64,000 nucleotides of DNA from assembly GCA_963747965.1 (NCBI GenBank), contig CAVVGZ010000008.1, forward strand, positions 62,001-126,000, in the 5' to 3' direction. Both the position numbers and the translations under genes were made by a program. The DNA is from CAVVGZ01 sp963747965. GTDB taxonomy: Bacteria; Chloroflexota; Anaerolineae; Anaerolineales; Anaerolineaceae. Under the pieces are notes generated by a model. That model was not told the origin of the DNA. It did no database searches and saw nothing but the letters and a program-made list of their open reading frames with translations. This document shows, piece after piece, positions 35,011 through 43,440 of the stretch (within the stretch, counting starts at the first letter, position 1; each line of letters starts with the position of its first letter).

Positions 35011-36075
35011 ATGTTTGTTGGCGGTGAATTTTATTATGACCAACGCTGGCAATTAGATAGGCCAGCGATTTCAACCGAAGGCATGACTTTTCTCAATGGG
35101 GGAAAAGCCTGCCTTATCGTGATCAGTGATTATTTGCTTGATCATGGAATTAATAAGATCCTGCTGCCATCCTATTTATGTCCGTCAATCGTAACCACAC
35201 TGGAGCGCTGCGGGCTGACCTGTGATTATTATCAAATCAACCCGGATTTGTCCATTGACCTGGATGATCTGGCTCAAAAAGTAACTGTCCACCAGGTGGT
35301 TTATTTCATCAATTATTTCGGCTTTTTACACCCAACGGCAGTTCGAAATTACCTGGCAGATCTCCGCCAAAAAGGGGTAATTTTGGTGGAAGATAATGCT
35401 CAGGCTGGTTTCATGGACCAAACTACAGGCGATTTCATCTTTAATAGTATGCGAAAACTATCACCCTATGATGGTGGATATTTGATTACCCCATTTGATA
35501 GTACCGCTTATGTTAAAAAATACCAGGGCCGCTCAAACCGGCGTTTACCAGTGATCCGGGAATATCGGAAACAATTGGCGGATTATCTTTTTCAAGGAAT
35601 GGGTAATCATGATGAGCTGCAACAAATGGTCAATCTCGCAGAATACTATTATGACTCAGACTTTGTTGTCGAAGGTGATCCGCAGGAGCAGCAGCACATC
35701 GAACAGTTGGATTGGGAAGGAATTAAGCAGGTTCGCCGGGAAAATTACATCTATCTGCTTGATCTAATATCTGGGATCTCGGAATTGACCCCAATTTTCC
35801 CTGCCCTCCAGGAGGAAAATATGCCCCTTGGATTACCGGTTTATGTCTCCGGGGTTTCGCGTGATTGGCTTATCGATGAATTGGGAAATGCCGGGATCGG
35901 ATTAACGATTCATTGGGATGAACTGTTGAGCGACTCACGCCTCAACGGGAATCGGACTGCGGTAAACATGGCCAGCAAAATTCTAACGCTGGTGATTGAT
36001 CAGCGCACCAGCCACAAACAAATGGATTATCTCGTTCGGATTTTAATCGATCTCTTGAAAAGCAAAGGGGTATGA
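35011..36075 (+). CDS. DegT/DnrJ-like PLP-fold protein, atypical subgroup
   Basis: 354 aa. TFLNGGKACLIVISDYLLDHGINKILLPSYLCPSIVTTLERCGL is the DegT start (substrate-binding turn, PSYLCPS in place of P.yt...), ILVEDNAQAGFMDQT has the PLP-binding Asp/Gln, and NSMRKLSPYDGGYLITP contains the lysine (SMRKL) that would be the Schiff-base residue, in a 'K..P..dGG' rather than 'h..K.....eGG' context. Similar 'SLRKFLPVPDGG'-type proteins exist in capsule and nucleotide-sugar loci. ATG follows a GGAGGA element. Probably an aminotransferase, unconfirmed. Confidence 0.6.
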   Translation: MFVGGEFYYDQRWQLDRPAISTEGMTFLNGGKACLIVISDYLLDHGINKILLPSYLCPSIVTTLERCGLTCDYYQINPDLSIDLDDLAQKVTVHQVVYFINYFGFLHPTAVRNYLADLRQKGVILVEDNAQAGFMDQTTGDFIFNSMRKLSPYDGGYLITPFDSTAYVKKYQGRSNRRLPVIREYRKQLADYLFQGMGNHDELQQMVNLAEYYYDSDFVVEGDPQEQQHIEQLDWEGIKQVRRENYIYLLDLISGISELTPIFPALQEENMPLGLPVYVSGVSRDWLIDELGNAGIGLTIHWDELLSDSRLNGNRTAVNMASKILTLVIDQRTSHKQMDYLVRILIDLLKSKGV

Positions 36076-36115
36076 CAAATGCAATCTTTTCAGCGTAAGG
36101 GTTTTAGCTGCAGAG

Positions 36116-36628
36116 TCACTTGTCGTGTTCAGACAAGAAGTTCTCAACATATGCAATAAATTTCAAGGTCTCACTCTCTATTTGTTTTGTTAATGGTTCT
36201 AAATCACTGAAATCCGGATTTTCAACCAGAATACTTTCGATAATTGAATCAACGCCTTTTGTACTACTTACAACGGGAAATTTATTCCAATTGCTTTCTT
36301 TAAACAATTTCCAGTATTTTGTTTGAACCTGTTTGTTATATCCTGCTAACCAAACTTCAAATCGAAAGGCTTCATGAATAAAAACGATGGCAATTTTCAA
36401 ATTGCGTTGTTTTAAGGATTTTGGAATGAGGGCAAAATATGTCATATCCATATATCCATAATAAATGCTGCCGGAGACGAAATAATCAGGATATTTGTTT
36501 TTAAAATACGTCCTCAAATCCATGATATATTCCATCAATCCTTTGTATGCCTTTTGAATCGCCCCCTTCTCCATTTGTTTTCTATATTCATTCATATATT
36601 CATGAAAGGATTCCATCTTTAACTCCAT
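36116..36628 (-). CDS. Conserved hypothetical protein (DUF7000-like)
   Basis: 170 aa, largely helical. IQKAYKGLMEYIMDLRTYFKNKYPDYFVSGSIYYGYMDMTYFALIPKSLKQRNLKIAIVFIHEAFRFEVWLAGYNKQVQTKYWKLF is a distinctive chain that I associate from memory with DUF7000 (name not certain). AT-rich compared with its neighbours, suggesting transfer. Function unknown. It stands alone on the minus strand after the DegT-like gene. Confidence 0.5.
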   Translation of the reverse strand: MELKMESFHEYMNEYRKQMEKGAIQKAYKGLMEYIMDLRTYFKNKYPDYFVSGSIYYGYMDMTYFALIPKSLKQRNLKIAIVFIHEAFRFEVWLAGYNKQVQTKYWKLFKESNWNKFPVVSSTKGVDSIIESILVENPDFSDLEPLTKQIESETLKFIAYVENFLSEHDK

Positions 36629-36704
36629 ATTTTTTGATCCTCATAAGAAATTCCAGCCATCCGATGCACACTAAGTAAGGTGGTAGGTCAAGGCAGCATG
36701 GGTA

Positions 36705-37178
36705 CTAAGGTCGAATGACGCACAATGCCTGTCGAATTTCACCCAGATGATAAGCAGTATGAGCTACAACAGCAACCATGCTGCAAATTTCGTCCTCCCC
36801 TGTCCATTCTGGGGCGGACTTGATCAAGTTCAGTAGGTTATTGTAATTGGTCCGTAGTTCCTCCTGGAGGAATTCCCATTCTTTTGCAGAAACCTTATCG
36901 ACTGTGCGCCAAACTTCATCCCAATCTGCTTTTGGAAAATCGAGATCAAGAATCGATTTTTCCAGAACATCGAGGTAGAAAGCGACATGCTTGACCTGCG
37001 CAGCCAATGTGGCACACTTCCCGCCCACTGTAACGGATGCCTCATCCGCCGTGATTTCGGCAAGTGTTTCAAACAGCGACGTATTCTTGTCCAGATAATA
37101 GCCCTGAACATTATCAAAGGTTTCATCAAGCAGTATTAAAAGGGCTTTCGTGAAATGCTCGGACAGAATAGAATTCAT
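36705..37178 (-). CDS. DinB-family protein
   Basis: 157 aa from ATG 37178, chosen because AGGAGGTG stands six bases upstream. The DinB four-helix bundle fits: LSEHFTKALLILLDETFDN, TLAAQVKHVAFYLDVLEKSIL, WDEVWRTVDKVSAKEWEFLQEELRTNYNNLL and VVAHTAYHLGEIRQALCVI. Metal-binding histidines are seen in KHVAF and HTAYHLGEI. DinB relatives include bacillithiol transferases and many uncharacterised enzymes. Bases 37188-37399 contain nothing clear. Confidence 0.75.
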   Translation of the reverse strand: MNSILSEHFTKALLILLDETFDNVQGYYLDKNTSLFETLAEITADEASVTVGGKCATLAAQVKHVAFYLDVLEKSILDLDFPKADWDEVWRTVDKVSAKEWEFLQEELRTNYNNLLNLIKSAPEWTGEDEICSMVAVVAHTAYHLGEIRQALCVIRP

Positions 37179-37399
37179 GATATGCACCTCCTGAGGAAAA
37201 ATACGCTTCGGTTACCACTATATTATCCGGTATTTTCGCTTGATGTATTTGCCAAAGGAGCCGCCCAATTGTAATTTATACAGGTTCTGGCAATTGCCTG
37301 GATTCCACACGATTAGGAAATCCTTCTTGGATTCACATTACTCAGAACACTAACTACCATGCCAAACTTGTAATCGTATGTATCCTTTTAGAGAAATAT

Positions 37400-37943
37400 G
37401 ACCATCCCCAGTTCATTATCAATAAGCATAATATGTGTGAAACCTTGCCAACATCATGCCAACTTAAACGGAATGGTTGTTTTTTTCATTCTCCACGGGC
37501 ACATCTGCACAGTTTTCCGGGAGGAGTCGCACAACACCGCCCGGCAGCCGTCTTTCCCTCAGGGTCGCTTCATAAACCAGCTGCTCTTTCTCATTGAGCA
37601 CCGGATCGCGGCCCCTTGTTCTTAATAGGACGTTCATGCCAATATGAAGACCGTCCGGTTATATTCTTTTTGGCAGGGTGCCTTTCTTTTTCAGATGTTC
37701 AACCACTTTCGGCTTGTTGGCATAAAGGATGACGGTAAATATCAATTCCTGTTCTGTGTGTTTATGCTGGCTCATTATTGTCTCCTTCGATATCAATTAA
37801 TAAAAGGCAACCCTGAAGCGAACACTGCTCAGGGTTGCGAATTTTTGAAAATTATAAGTATTGTATTTCTTATTGCCTCACTGGCCTAAACTTGTACCCA
37901 TATACACGACAAGGTACGCGCAGGTGAGGTGAAGGATATGGTC
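37400..37943 (-). repeat. Dispersed repeat module, copy B
   Basis: Order on the minus strand: DUF35-like tail (about 37880-37943, which still encodes VYGYKFRPVRQ and a stop), AT-rich spacer, hairpin (37807-37838), broken gene copy, and a 3' stretch (37400-37463) related to those of C and D (CCATCCCC..TTCATTATC..TTGCCAAC). In this copy the hairpin loop AGCGAACACTGC is the reverse complement of the loop of copy C. Confidence 0.65.
37464..37775 (-). pseudogene. ~100-aa repeat protein, copy B, with an in-frame stop
   Basis: From ATG 37775 (GAAGGAGACAATA before) the frame reads MSQHKHTEQELIFTVILYAN..KGTLPKRI and then TAA at codon 39 (37659-37661) in place of the aspartate codon of copies C and D; it continues in the same frame with GLHIGMNVLLRTRGRDPVLN, EKEQLVYEATLRERRLPGG and ends at 37464. 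It is therefore a pseudogene by nonsense mutation and not by an indel. It clearly belongs with copies C (42110) and D (43749). Confidence 0.8.
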
Positions 37944-38008
37944 TAACGATTAAACCTTAGCCACGCGGTTTGCCAGAGTCTGATGAGCGCTTTGTTCGAG
38001 CCATTCGA

Positions 38009-38791
38009 TCATCTCGAGCCGCCCGGTGAAAGAGGACGGCGTGCCACAAAGAATTCATAGGCATAGAAGTTTGAATAGCGGCGATGCATTTGGGGTTCTT
38101 CGGCGAGTTGATCGAGTATCGCCGATGCTTCATGATCGTCTGTGTACTTGCCGCCCAACTCTGCAATACGAGTTTCCATAGGGGTGTAGAAATCACCCCA
38201 CCAAGCCTCGTCAGGGAGGGAGAAGTGTGCAACCAGCTCAAATTCGCAGGCATGGATTTCCGACACAACATCATTAACCCATCCCATGGTTGGGTAGTCA
38301 TGGTCAAAGCTTGCCTTGACCTCGGGTGGAGGGTTCTCTTCGCGCCAGACTGCGTCGGTGAAGGCCAGGTAACCCCCGGGGCGCAGCAACCCACGACAGA
38401 CGCGCAGGGCGTTCCCAATCCCAATGTTGTAGAGAGCGCCTTCGGACCAGATGAGATCGAAACTTTCCGGCAGTTGCCCTGGATGAGCCATATCGCCAAC
38501 CTGAGCCTGGACTCGTTGCGATAGACCCCGCTCGGTGAGGATCTTCTGGAGACGTTCGATACTTGGCGCATGGTTGTCGATCGCCGTGATGGAACCCGAC
38601 GTTAACTCGGCGAGCTGTAGCGTTTGCCCGCCTACTCCACAGCCCAGGTCAAGAACCACAGGTGAATGGGGTAACCTTTTGCAGAGCCGGAGAACTCTGG
38701 CTGCGCAATCGTGACTGCCCGGCCCCTGTCTGGGCAGAGCTTCGTAGACCTCAAAAAATATCTCCAAAAAACGCTGGCTGGGCTCGTTCAT
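38009..38791 (-). CDS. Class I SAM-dependent methyltransferase, cassette-like gene
   Basis: About 260 aa from ATG 38791 (MNEPSQRFLEIFFEVYEALP, AAAGGA 10 bases upstream). VVLDLGCGVGGQTLQLAEL (motif I), ITAIDNHAPSIERLQKIL, FDLIWSEGALYNIGIGNALR and LRPGGYLAFTDAVWREENPP (motif of UbiE-like MTs) are all present. It is more GC-rich than its neighbours. An intergenic repeat with an integron R'-like site (CGTTGGATC, 38810-38818) lies directly before it. Substrate unknown. Confidence 0.75.
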   Translation of the reverse strand: MNEPSQRFLEIFFEVYEALPRQGPGSHDCAARVLRLCKRLPHSPVVLDLGCGVGGQTLQLAELTSGSITAIDNHAPSIERLQKILTERGLSQRVQAQVGDMAHPGQLPESFDLIWSEGALYNIGIGNALRVCRGLLRPGGYLAFTDAVWREENPPPEVKASFDHDYPTMGWVNDVVSEIHACEFELVAHFSLPDEAWWGDFYTPMETRIAELGGKYTDDHEASAILDQLAEEPQMHRRYSNFYAYEFFVARRPLSPGGSR

Positions 38792-38810
38792 GAATACAAT
38801 ATTCCTTTGA

Positions 38811-38987
38811 TCCAACGGTTTGCGTTGCCGGCAAGGGCGGGCGTGGACTATGCTTGCCTGCACTGTGCCGCAGGCACATGTGGGAGCAGAAAAAATTCGA
38901 AGCCAGAAAACTGCTCAATAATGCTCTTCGTCCGAAGGGTAGTCCTACCTGCCGATGCGTAGCAAAGGTGTGCACGCTGTTTTGGAC
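38811..38987 (-). repeat. Intergenic cassette-like repeat 1 (possible attC-like site)
   Basis: A 177-bp stretch between the gene ends at 38791 and 39040. On the minus strand it opens with GTCCAAAAC near 38987 and closes with GTTGGAT (38811-38817). TCCAA/TTGGA and GCGT/ACGC give two paired arms. Its central part (TGCCTGC..GCAGGCA hairpin, TGTGGGAGCAGA) is homologous to repeat 2 at 39511-39721. Confidence 0.4.
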
Positions 38988-39039
38988 CCTTTTGAACTAC
39001 AACGAACACCTGGACTCACTGCCATTTTTCGATTGTGAC

Positions 39040-39489
39040 TTAAGCATGCGTGGCTATATTTGCGATGATTTGGATAATAAAAAGAACAAGCAGGATGATC
39101 CCGCCTCTCACGGAATAATATTTCCATGTCATTACCACAAATCCATAATTCATCGAGATGTAGAGCGCCACATATGGCACCAATTGTTTCCAATCCATTG
39201 TCTCCCGGAACGGAATCTTCAATATCCAGTCATACAGAGCTTCGATCGCCAGAAATGCCAAAAAGATTCCCAGAAAGATGGTGTATCGTGGTGTCTTATG
39301 CTCCTTTTGGACAAGGAAAATCGCATAAATGGCTGGAATCGCTAATAAGAAATATATCCATCCAATTCTTTGCACAAGATCAAGATGATTCTCACGCATA
39401 AGAAAGATGAAAATCAGAAAAACACTGTTCACTAGCCCAAGTGCGAAATAGAAGGGTTCTAGCGTTTTGGAAATCCTTGAGTCATTCAT
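39040..39489 (-). CDS. Four-helix membrane protein, cassette-like gene
   Basis: About 149 aa from ATG 39489 (MNDSRISKTLEPFYFALGLV, AAGGAG eight bases upstream). Helices at ~13-30, 43-62, 73-95, 112-145. No family of known function is recognised. It has a homologous intergenic repeat on each side (38811-38987 and 39511-39721), which suggests transfer as a single gene unit with the same orientation as its neighbours. Confidence 0.6.
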   Translation of the reverse strand: MNDSRISKTLEPFYFALGLVNSVFLIFIFLMRENHLDLVQRIGWIYFLLAIPAIYAIFLVQKEHKTPRYTIFLGIFLAFLAIEALYDWILKIPFRETMDWKQLVPYVALYISMNYGFVVMTWKYYSVRGGIILLVLFIIQIIANIATHA

Positions 39490-39510
39490 CCATTTTTCTC
39501 CTTGATATTC

Positions 39511-39721
39511 GCCCATAGGTTCACGCTGGCAGACAGTGGGGCAGGAATGTACGCTGCTTGCCCGCAAGGTGTCGCAGGCATTTGTGGGAGCAGAATAATC
39601 TCAAAGCCAGCCTGCCAAAATTGGCGGACTGGCCAGGGAAAAATACCTGACGCTAAGTGTGCCGCACGCCGCGGAGCGGCAGTCCCCACCGTCCAATGTA
39701 CAACAGGTACGTTTGTTAGGC
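39511..39721 (-). repeat. Intergenic cassette-like repeat 2 (possible attC-like site)
   Basis: On the minus strand GCCTAAC (39715-39721, an exact RYYYAAC consensus) starts 47 bp after the stop of the DUF4256 gene; the opposite arm TATGGGC (39511-39517) is degenerate and lies ~25 bp before the next ATG. The interior shares TTGCCCGC..GCAGGCA and TGTGGGAGCAGA with repeat 1. Confidence 0.4.
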
Positions 39722-39767
39722 TGAAAAGCGTAACAAGGAACGCCCCGCTTCGCTGTCTGTGCAAAAT

Positions 39768-40343
39768 TTAGACCCTTAGCGAGCCGCGGAACCCCCTGGC
39801 GCCATAGTAAGAATCCGCACCATTGTGATACACGAAGACATGGTCGTAACGGCGATCGGCAAAGATGGCGCCGCCGAGTTTTCTAATTTCAGAAGGTGTT
39901 TTCAGCCAGCTCGACGTTTTCGTATCGAAATTTCCAAGTTTCTGCAGTTCTCGATATTGTTCTTCCGTTAAAATCTCGATTCCCATGGCAGCTGCCATAT
40001 CCATGGCGGTATCTTTTGGTTTAAATTCTTTCCTTGATTCCAGCGCTTCCCGGTCGTAACAAACATTTCTGCGGCCTTTAGGACTTTCCGCTGAACAATC
40101 ATAAAAAGTGGTTTCATCCGTCTTATTATCATAACCAACAACATCCGGTTCACCGCCGGTTCTCTCCATTTCATTGAGTGACCACAGTTTTTCAGGATTG
40201 GCTTCCAATTTTGCTTGTACATTTGCCCATTCAATGCCTTCATGGCGGTTTATGTTTTTCTCAAAACGGATTTTCAATGTTCTGAGTAGTTCTTCGTGTT
40301 GTTCTGGTGACAATTCCTTTTTATTGCTATTAATGTTGTTCAT
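39768..40343 (-). CDS. DUF4256 protein
   Basis: 191 aa. ELSPEQHEELLRTLKIRFEKNINRHEGIEWANVQAKLEANPEKLWSLNEMERTGGEPDVVGYDNKTDETTFYDCSAESPKGRRNVCYDREALESRK is unmistakably DUF4256, followed by KTPSEIRKLGGAIFADRRYDHVFVYHNGADSYYGARGFRGSLRV. Members are full-length single-domain proteins of unknown function, common in environmental bacteria and in gene cassettes. Intact. Intergenic repeat 2 follows its stop. Confidence 0.85.
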   Translation of the reverse strand: MNNINSNKKELSPEQHEELLRTLKIRFEKNINRHEGIEWANVQAKLEANPEKLWSLNEMERTGGEPDVVGYDNKTDETTFYDCSAESPKGRRNVCYDREALESRKEFKPKDTAMDMAAAMGIEILTEEQYRELQKLGNFDTKTSSWLKTPSEIRKLGGAIFADRRYDHVFVYHNGADSYYGARGFRGSLRV

Positions 40344-40563
40344 ACTTTAGATTCTCCGATAGCATTCAAATCTTCAATGCAGTGACGCTCATGAGCGCTT
40401 ACTATTAATTATACCCATGTGACCAACCGCGGGCCAAAGGCAGTGCGCAGCCTGAAGATTGAAAAGTTTTTCTGGTGTGAATGAAAAGGCCTCTCCCGCA
40501 TACGAGTGGATAGCCCATCATCAAAATTACGTTTTTCCGGGCTCGAACCTCTGGCCTGAACAT

Positions 40564-40700
40564 ACGACGCGAGCAAGTCCCCTTTTAGGGACGAAGCGCA
40601 GCAAGTCCCATTTGGCAACTGTAAGTGAGTGGGCGCAAAGTCCCCTCGACCGCAAAGTGGGAAACCCCTGACGAAGCGAAGCTAGTCCCCGACTGTAAGG
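40564..40700. repeat. Second cluster of ACGAAG...GTCCC..TTGGG repeats
   Basis: At least three units begin at 40564, 40591 and 40671 (ACGACGCGAGCAAGTCCCC.., ACGAAGCGCAGCAAGTCCC.., ACGAAGCGAAGCTAGTCCCC..), with further fragments between. They match the units at 28904-29032. The gap 40344-40932 holds no gene. Confidence 0.55.
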
Positions 40701-40932
40701 AGTGGGACGACCCCTTTGGGGTAGTGCTGTGCATACCCGCCCTAGGATACGACTCGGTCCGTGTTGGGGAATTGAAGGTGATCATATAAGAACGTATTTC
40801 AGCAGCGATTACATAACCTTTGATTAGCGGCTCACCAAAAATACCAACAGCGAGTCCATTTCACACATCATTGGGTGACGTTTTACTTAATAAGCTACCC
40901 AAAGATAAAACCAACATTTTCCAGGTTCAACA

Positions 40933-41880
40933 TCACGGGAACAAGCACTTCTTCAGCGCTGATATTTGTGCTTTTCGGAAATCCTGGACTATTGGCACAC
41001 GAGGATCGAATACATCGAAAGCGTGAAATGCGCCTGGAGCTTCATAAATTTCACATTTGACGCCGCACTCCTTTAACCTTTGTGCGTATGCCACATCCTC
41101 ATCATGAAAAACGTCCACAGTTCCCACCCCGATCCAGGCCTGAGGCAAACCGGTAAGGTCTTTGCGGCGTGCAGGCACAGAATACTCTGGTACATCTTCT
41201 GCCCCGCATTTCTTTCCCAGGTAGGACTCCCATCCAAACCGGTTGCTCTTTTGGTTCCATGTAATATTATTGCTATCATCAACATCCAGGCGGAGAACTG
41301 TCCTGTCATCTAACATTGGGTAAACAAGCAGCTGAAAAATAGGTTTTATTTCCTGCCGGTCATATGCAAGTTGAACGAGGGCAGCTGCCAATCCGCCCCC
41401 GGCGCTTGCGCCTCCGATAGCAATGCACTTTGTATCTACACCGAGTCGTTGAGAATGGGATGCCACCCACTTTAAGGCTGTGTAACTATCTTCCAGTCCT
41501 ATCGGAAATGGATGTTTAGGGGCGTATCGATAATCCACTGAAACAACGCTGATGCCTGCTTCGCCAGCGAACTGGGTGCAGCGAACATCATCCTGTTCCG
41601 GTCTGCCCATCACGTACCCACCACCATGCAACCAGATTAATACAGGTGTTAGCGTGGCAGCTAGCTTTGGTTTATAGATTCTCAAACGTATTTTTGTCCG
41701 ATCATCCTGGCCAGGGATAAAGACATTTTCAACGAGGATACCTTCCGGAGTTTTGGGTCCAGGTGTCAGGTGCATTAACCAATTAAAAAACCAGAGATTA
41801 TTGTTTCCGTAAGTTATCGCTGGTGTTCTTCTTGCAATTTGTTGCAGTTCTGGATGTATATTTGAAAATTCTTTTTTCAC
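40933..41880 (-). CDS. Alpha/beta hydrolase, hormone-sensitive-lipase family (acetyl esterase)
   Basis: 315 aa. VLIWLHGGGYVMGRPEQDDVR is the HGGG oxyanion motif, IAIGGASAGGGLAAALVQLAYD the nucleophile elbow (GASAG), VGTVDVFHDEDVAYAQRL carries the Asp and EAPGAFHAFDVFDPR the His. Thus a cytosolic arylesterase/acetyl esterase of the HSL clan (Lip/Est H type). Intact; on the minus strand with its own promoter. No partner genes point to a substrate. Confidence 0.85.
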   Translation of the reverse strand: MKKEFSNIHPELQQIARRTPAITYGNNNLWFFNWLMHLTPGPKTPEGILVENVFIPGQDDRTKIRLRIYKPKLAATLTPVLIWLHGGGYVMGRPEQDDVRCTQFAGEAGISVVSVDYRYAPKHPFPIGLEDSYTALKWVASHSQRLGVDTKCIAIGGASAGGGLAAALVQLAYDRQEIKPIFQLLVYPMLDDRTVLRLDVDDSNNITWNQKSNRFGWESYLGKKCGAEDVPEYSVPARRKDLTGLPQAWIGVGTVDVFHDEDVAYAQRLKECGVKCEIYEAPGAFHAFDVFDPRVPIVQDFRKAQISALKKCLFP

Positions 41881-42109
41881 GGCTGATGACTTTCTCAGAG
41901 GTCTTGAAGGTTGTCTATAGGATACGGGTCGCCCAATATTAATTATACAGACTCGGGCAATTGCGTTGATGCCCCAATTCTCTTTATTCCTGAAGCATTC
42001 TATTACACGTAGCTATTACAAGCATGGAGAAATAGGAGCATCCCCTGATCATTATCATTCGAGCAGGCGATGCATGAGACATTGCCAACGGCAAGTCTAC
42101 TCAGTATCG

Positions 42110-42412
42110 TCAGGTATTCGGTTCATTCCCCTCCGGTTCGTCTGCGCAGGCTTCCTGCAGGAGGATCACACTGCCGCCAGGCAGCCGTCCTTCCCTCAGG
42201 ATCGCCTCATAAACCAGCTGCTCATTTTCTTTCAGCACCGGGTCGCGGCCCCTGGTTCTCAAAATGACGTTCATACCAGTAGGAAAACCACCGGGATCAA
42301 TTCTTTTTGGCAGGGTGCCTTTCTTTTTCAGGTGTTCAACTACTTTCGGCTTGTTGGCATAGAGGATGGCGGTTAATTTCAATTCCTGTTCTGTGTGTTT
42401 ATGCTGGCTCAT
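42110..42412 (-). CDS. Unrecognised ~100-aa repeat protein, copy C
   Basis: 100 aa, MSQHKHTEQELKLTAILYAN. It differs from copy D at only three or four positions (e.g. ENEQ vs EDEQ, QEACADE vs PEACADG), all conservative, and both keep full reading frames, so the frames are probably maintained by selection or the duplication is recent. Strong ribosome site GAAGGAGACAAAAA. No domain recognised; see copies A and B. Confidence 0.75.
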   Translation of the reverse strand: MSQHKHTEQELKLTAILYANKPKVVEHLKKKGTLPKRIDPGGFPTGMNVILRTRGRDPVLKENEQLVYEAILREGRLPGGSVILLQEACADEPEGNEPNT

Positions 42413-42444
42413 TTTTTGTCTCCTTCAATCCAGATTAAATAAAA

Positions 42445-42479
42445 CGCAACCCTGAGCAGAGGTTCGCTTCAGGGTTGCG
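42445..42479 (-). promoter_or_regulatory. Terminator-like leader hairpin, copy C
   Basis: CGCAACCCTGA (42445-42455) pairs perfectly with TCAGGGTTGCG (42469-42479), loop of 13. On the minus strand it is followed by TTTTATTTAATC and then, ~14 bases on, by the GAAGGAGA site and ATG of the small gene. Possible transcriptional attenuator. Confidence 0.6.
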
Positions 42480-42639
42480 AATTCTTGTGTAAAAATATGT
42501 TATGGCTTACTGCATTACCGGTCTGAACTTTTACCGGTATACCAGATTTATGCGCGCTGGGATAATTGTTGTAGCTTTGTAAGGGTACTTTACGTAGAAT
42601 GGTTCGTTTGTGAATAATTCTGCTTAAAAATACCTAGAG

Positions 42640-42864
42640 CTACTGTCCTTGTTGCAAACGCTCCGCCAGCCACATCTTGATAATAGACTGGCGTGTTACG
42701 CCCAGACGGCGTGCTTCCCGATCAAGAGAAGCCAGCATCCAGGCGGGAAAATCAACGTTGATACGCTTTGTTTCCTCTTCGGGGCGACGGGCGCGAGCAA
42801 GGTCTAATTCGATAAGGATATTTTCACCGTCATCAAATTTTTTGTCAAATTCAGATGCTTTCAT
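42640..42864 (-). CDS. brnA: BrnA-type antitoxin
   Basis: About 74 aa from the internal ATG 42864 (MKASEFDKKFDDGENILIEL), the natural BrnA start. RINVDFPAWMLASLDREARRLGVTRQSIIKMWLAERLQ is the ribbon-helix-helix segment typical of BrnA. It binds the BrnT toxin and represses the operon. It overlaps the brnT end by 14 bp. Lies between repeat copies C and D. Confidence 0.85.
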   Translation of the reverse strand: MKASEFDKKFDDGENILIELDLARARRPEEETKRINVDFPAWMLASLDREARRLGVTRQSIIKMWLAERLQQGQ

Positions 42865-43114
42865 AAAGTTCCATCTCCTCACCACGTGATCGCCTGACCG
42901 AGATGATACGAATATTCTCACCTCGATATGTAATCAAAGCTGACCAGTGTTGGTTTTTAATCTTTCCAATCACAAGATAACGTGGCTCATCCTGTGTTTT
43001 GGCAGGAATTTCTAGACGGTCTTCATCGGTCCACAAAGCCTGCGCCTCATGGAAATCAATCCCATGTTTGTCACAATTACCTTTGCTTTTATTTGAATCG
43101 AATTCGAAGGCCAT
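42851..43114 (-). CDS. brnT: BrnT-family toxin (RNase)
   Basis: 87 aa. MAFEFDSNKSKGNCDKHGIDFHEAQALWTDEDRLEIPA is the BrnT opening (FeWD..K...N..KHGi.Fe.A), RYLVIGKIKNQHWSALITYRGENIRIISVRRSRGEEMELY is its beta-sheet end with RIIS.RRS.. motif. BrnT is a ribonuclease that inhibits translation. Gene order toxin-first then antitoxin, as usual in brnTA. Confidence 0.85.
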   Translation of the reverse strand: MAFEFDSNKSKGNCDKHGIDFHEAQALWTDEDRLEIPAKTQDEPRYLVIGKIKNQHWSALITYRGENIRIISVRRSRGEEMELYESI

Positions 43115-43440
43115 TGAGTAATAATTATACCATTATTACTCACTATTCTCCTAAAGTTTTCATAATGGCGGTTATCTTAGCCTTAAAGTTTCAATGATTC
43201 TTGTTTGTTATTTCTCCCAGGTTCAGTCCCGCCCTCATAAGGGTTTGTCCGATTGGGAGTAACCACACAGGCAGGGATTCATCCCAGTGACAAAATTTCA
43301 GGTCAAAAATAGCACCATTATTTACATACCCCTAATCAATTTCCTGTATAGTTGATAAGGCGAAATTACTGCCAATTCATTCCTATTATCATTGAGGAAA
43401 TTTTCTTGTCTAGCTCGCGAGAATAATCAAGGATTACAAA

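Larger units (their letters stand above)
42023..42580 (-). repeat. Dispersed repeat module, copy C
   Basis: Almost identical to copy D from the 3' flank (CATCCCCTGATCATTAT..) through the gene and hairpin; differs in a few positions. The minus-strand 5' end retains about 55 bp of the DUF35 tail but with frame lost. Copies C and D flank the BrnTA genes as direct repeats about 1.64 kb apart. Confidence 0.75.

Noticed and set aside
40525..40560. tRNA-like GGCTCGAACCTCTGG stretch
   Set aside because: No cloverleaf can be formed around it; there are no acceptor or anticodon arms.
43115..43440. Full transposon or insertion sequence between BrnT and copy D
   Set aside because: Only a short recombinase stub is found, with no inverted repeats and no transposase.
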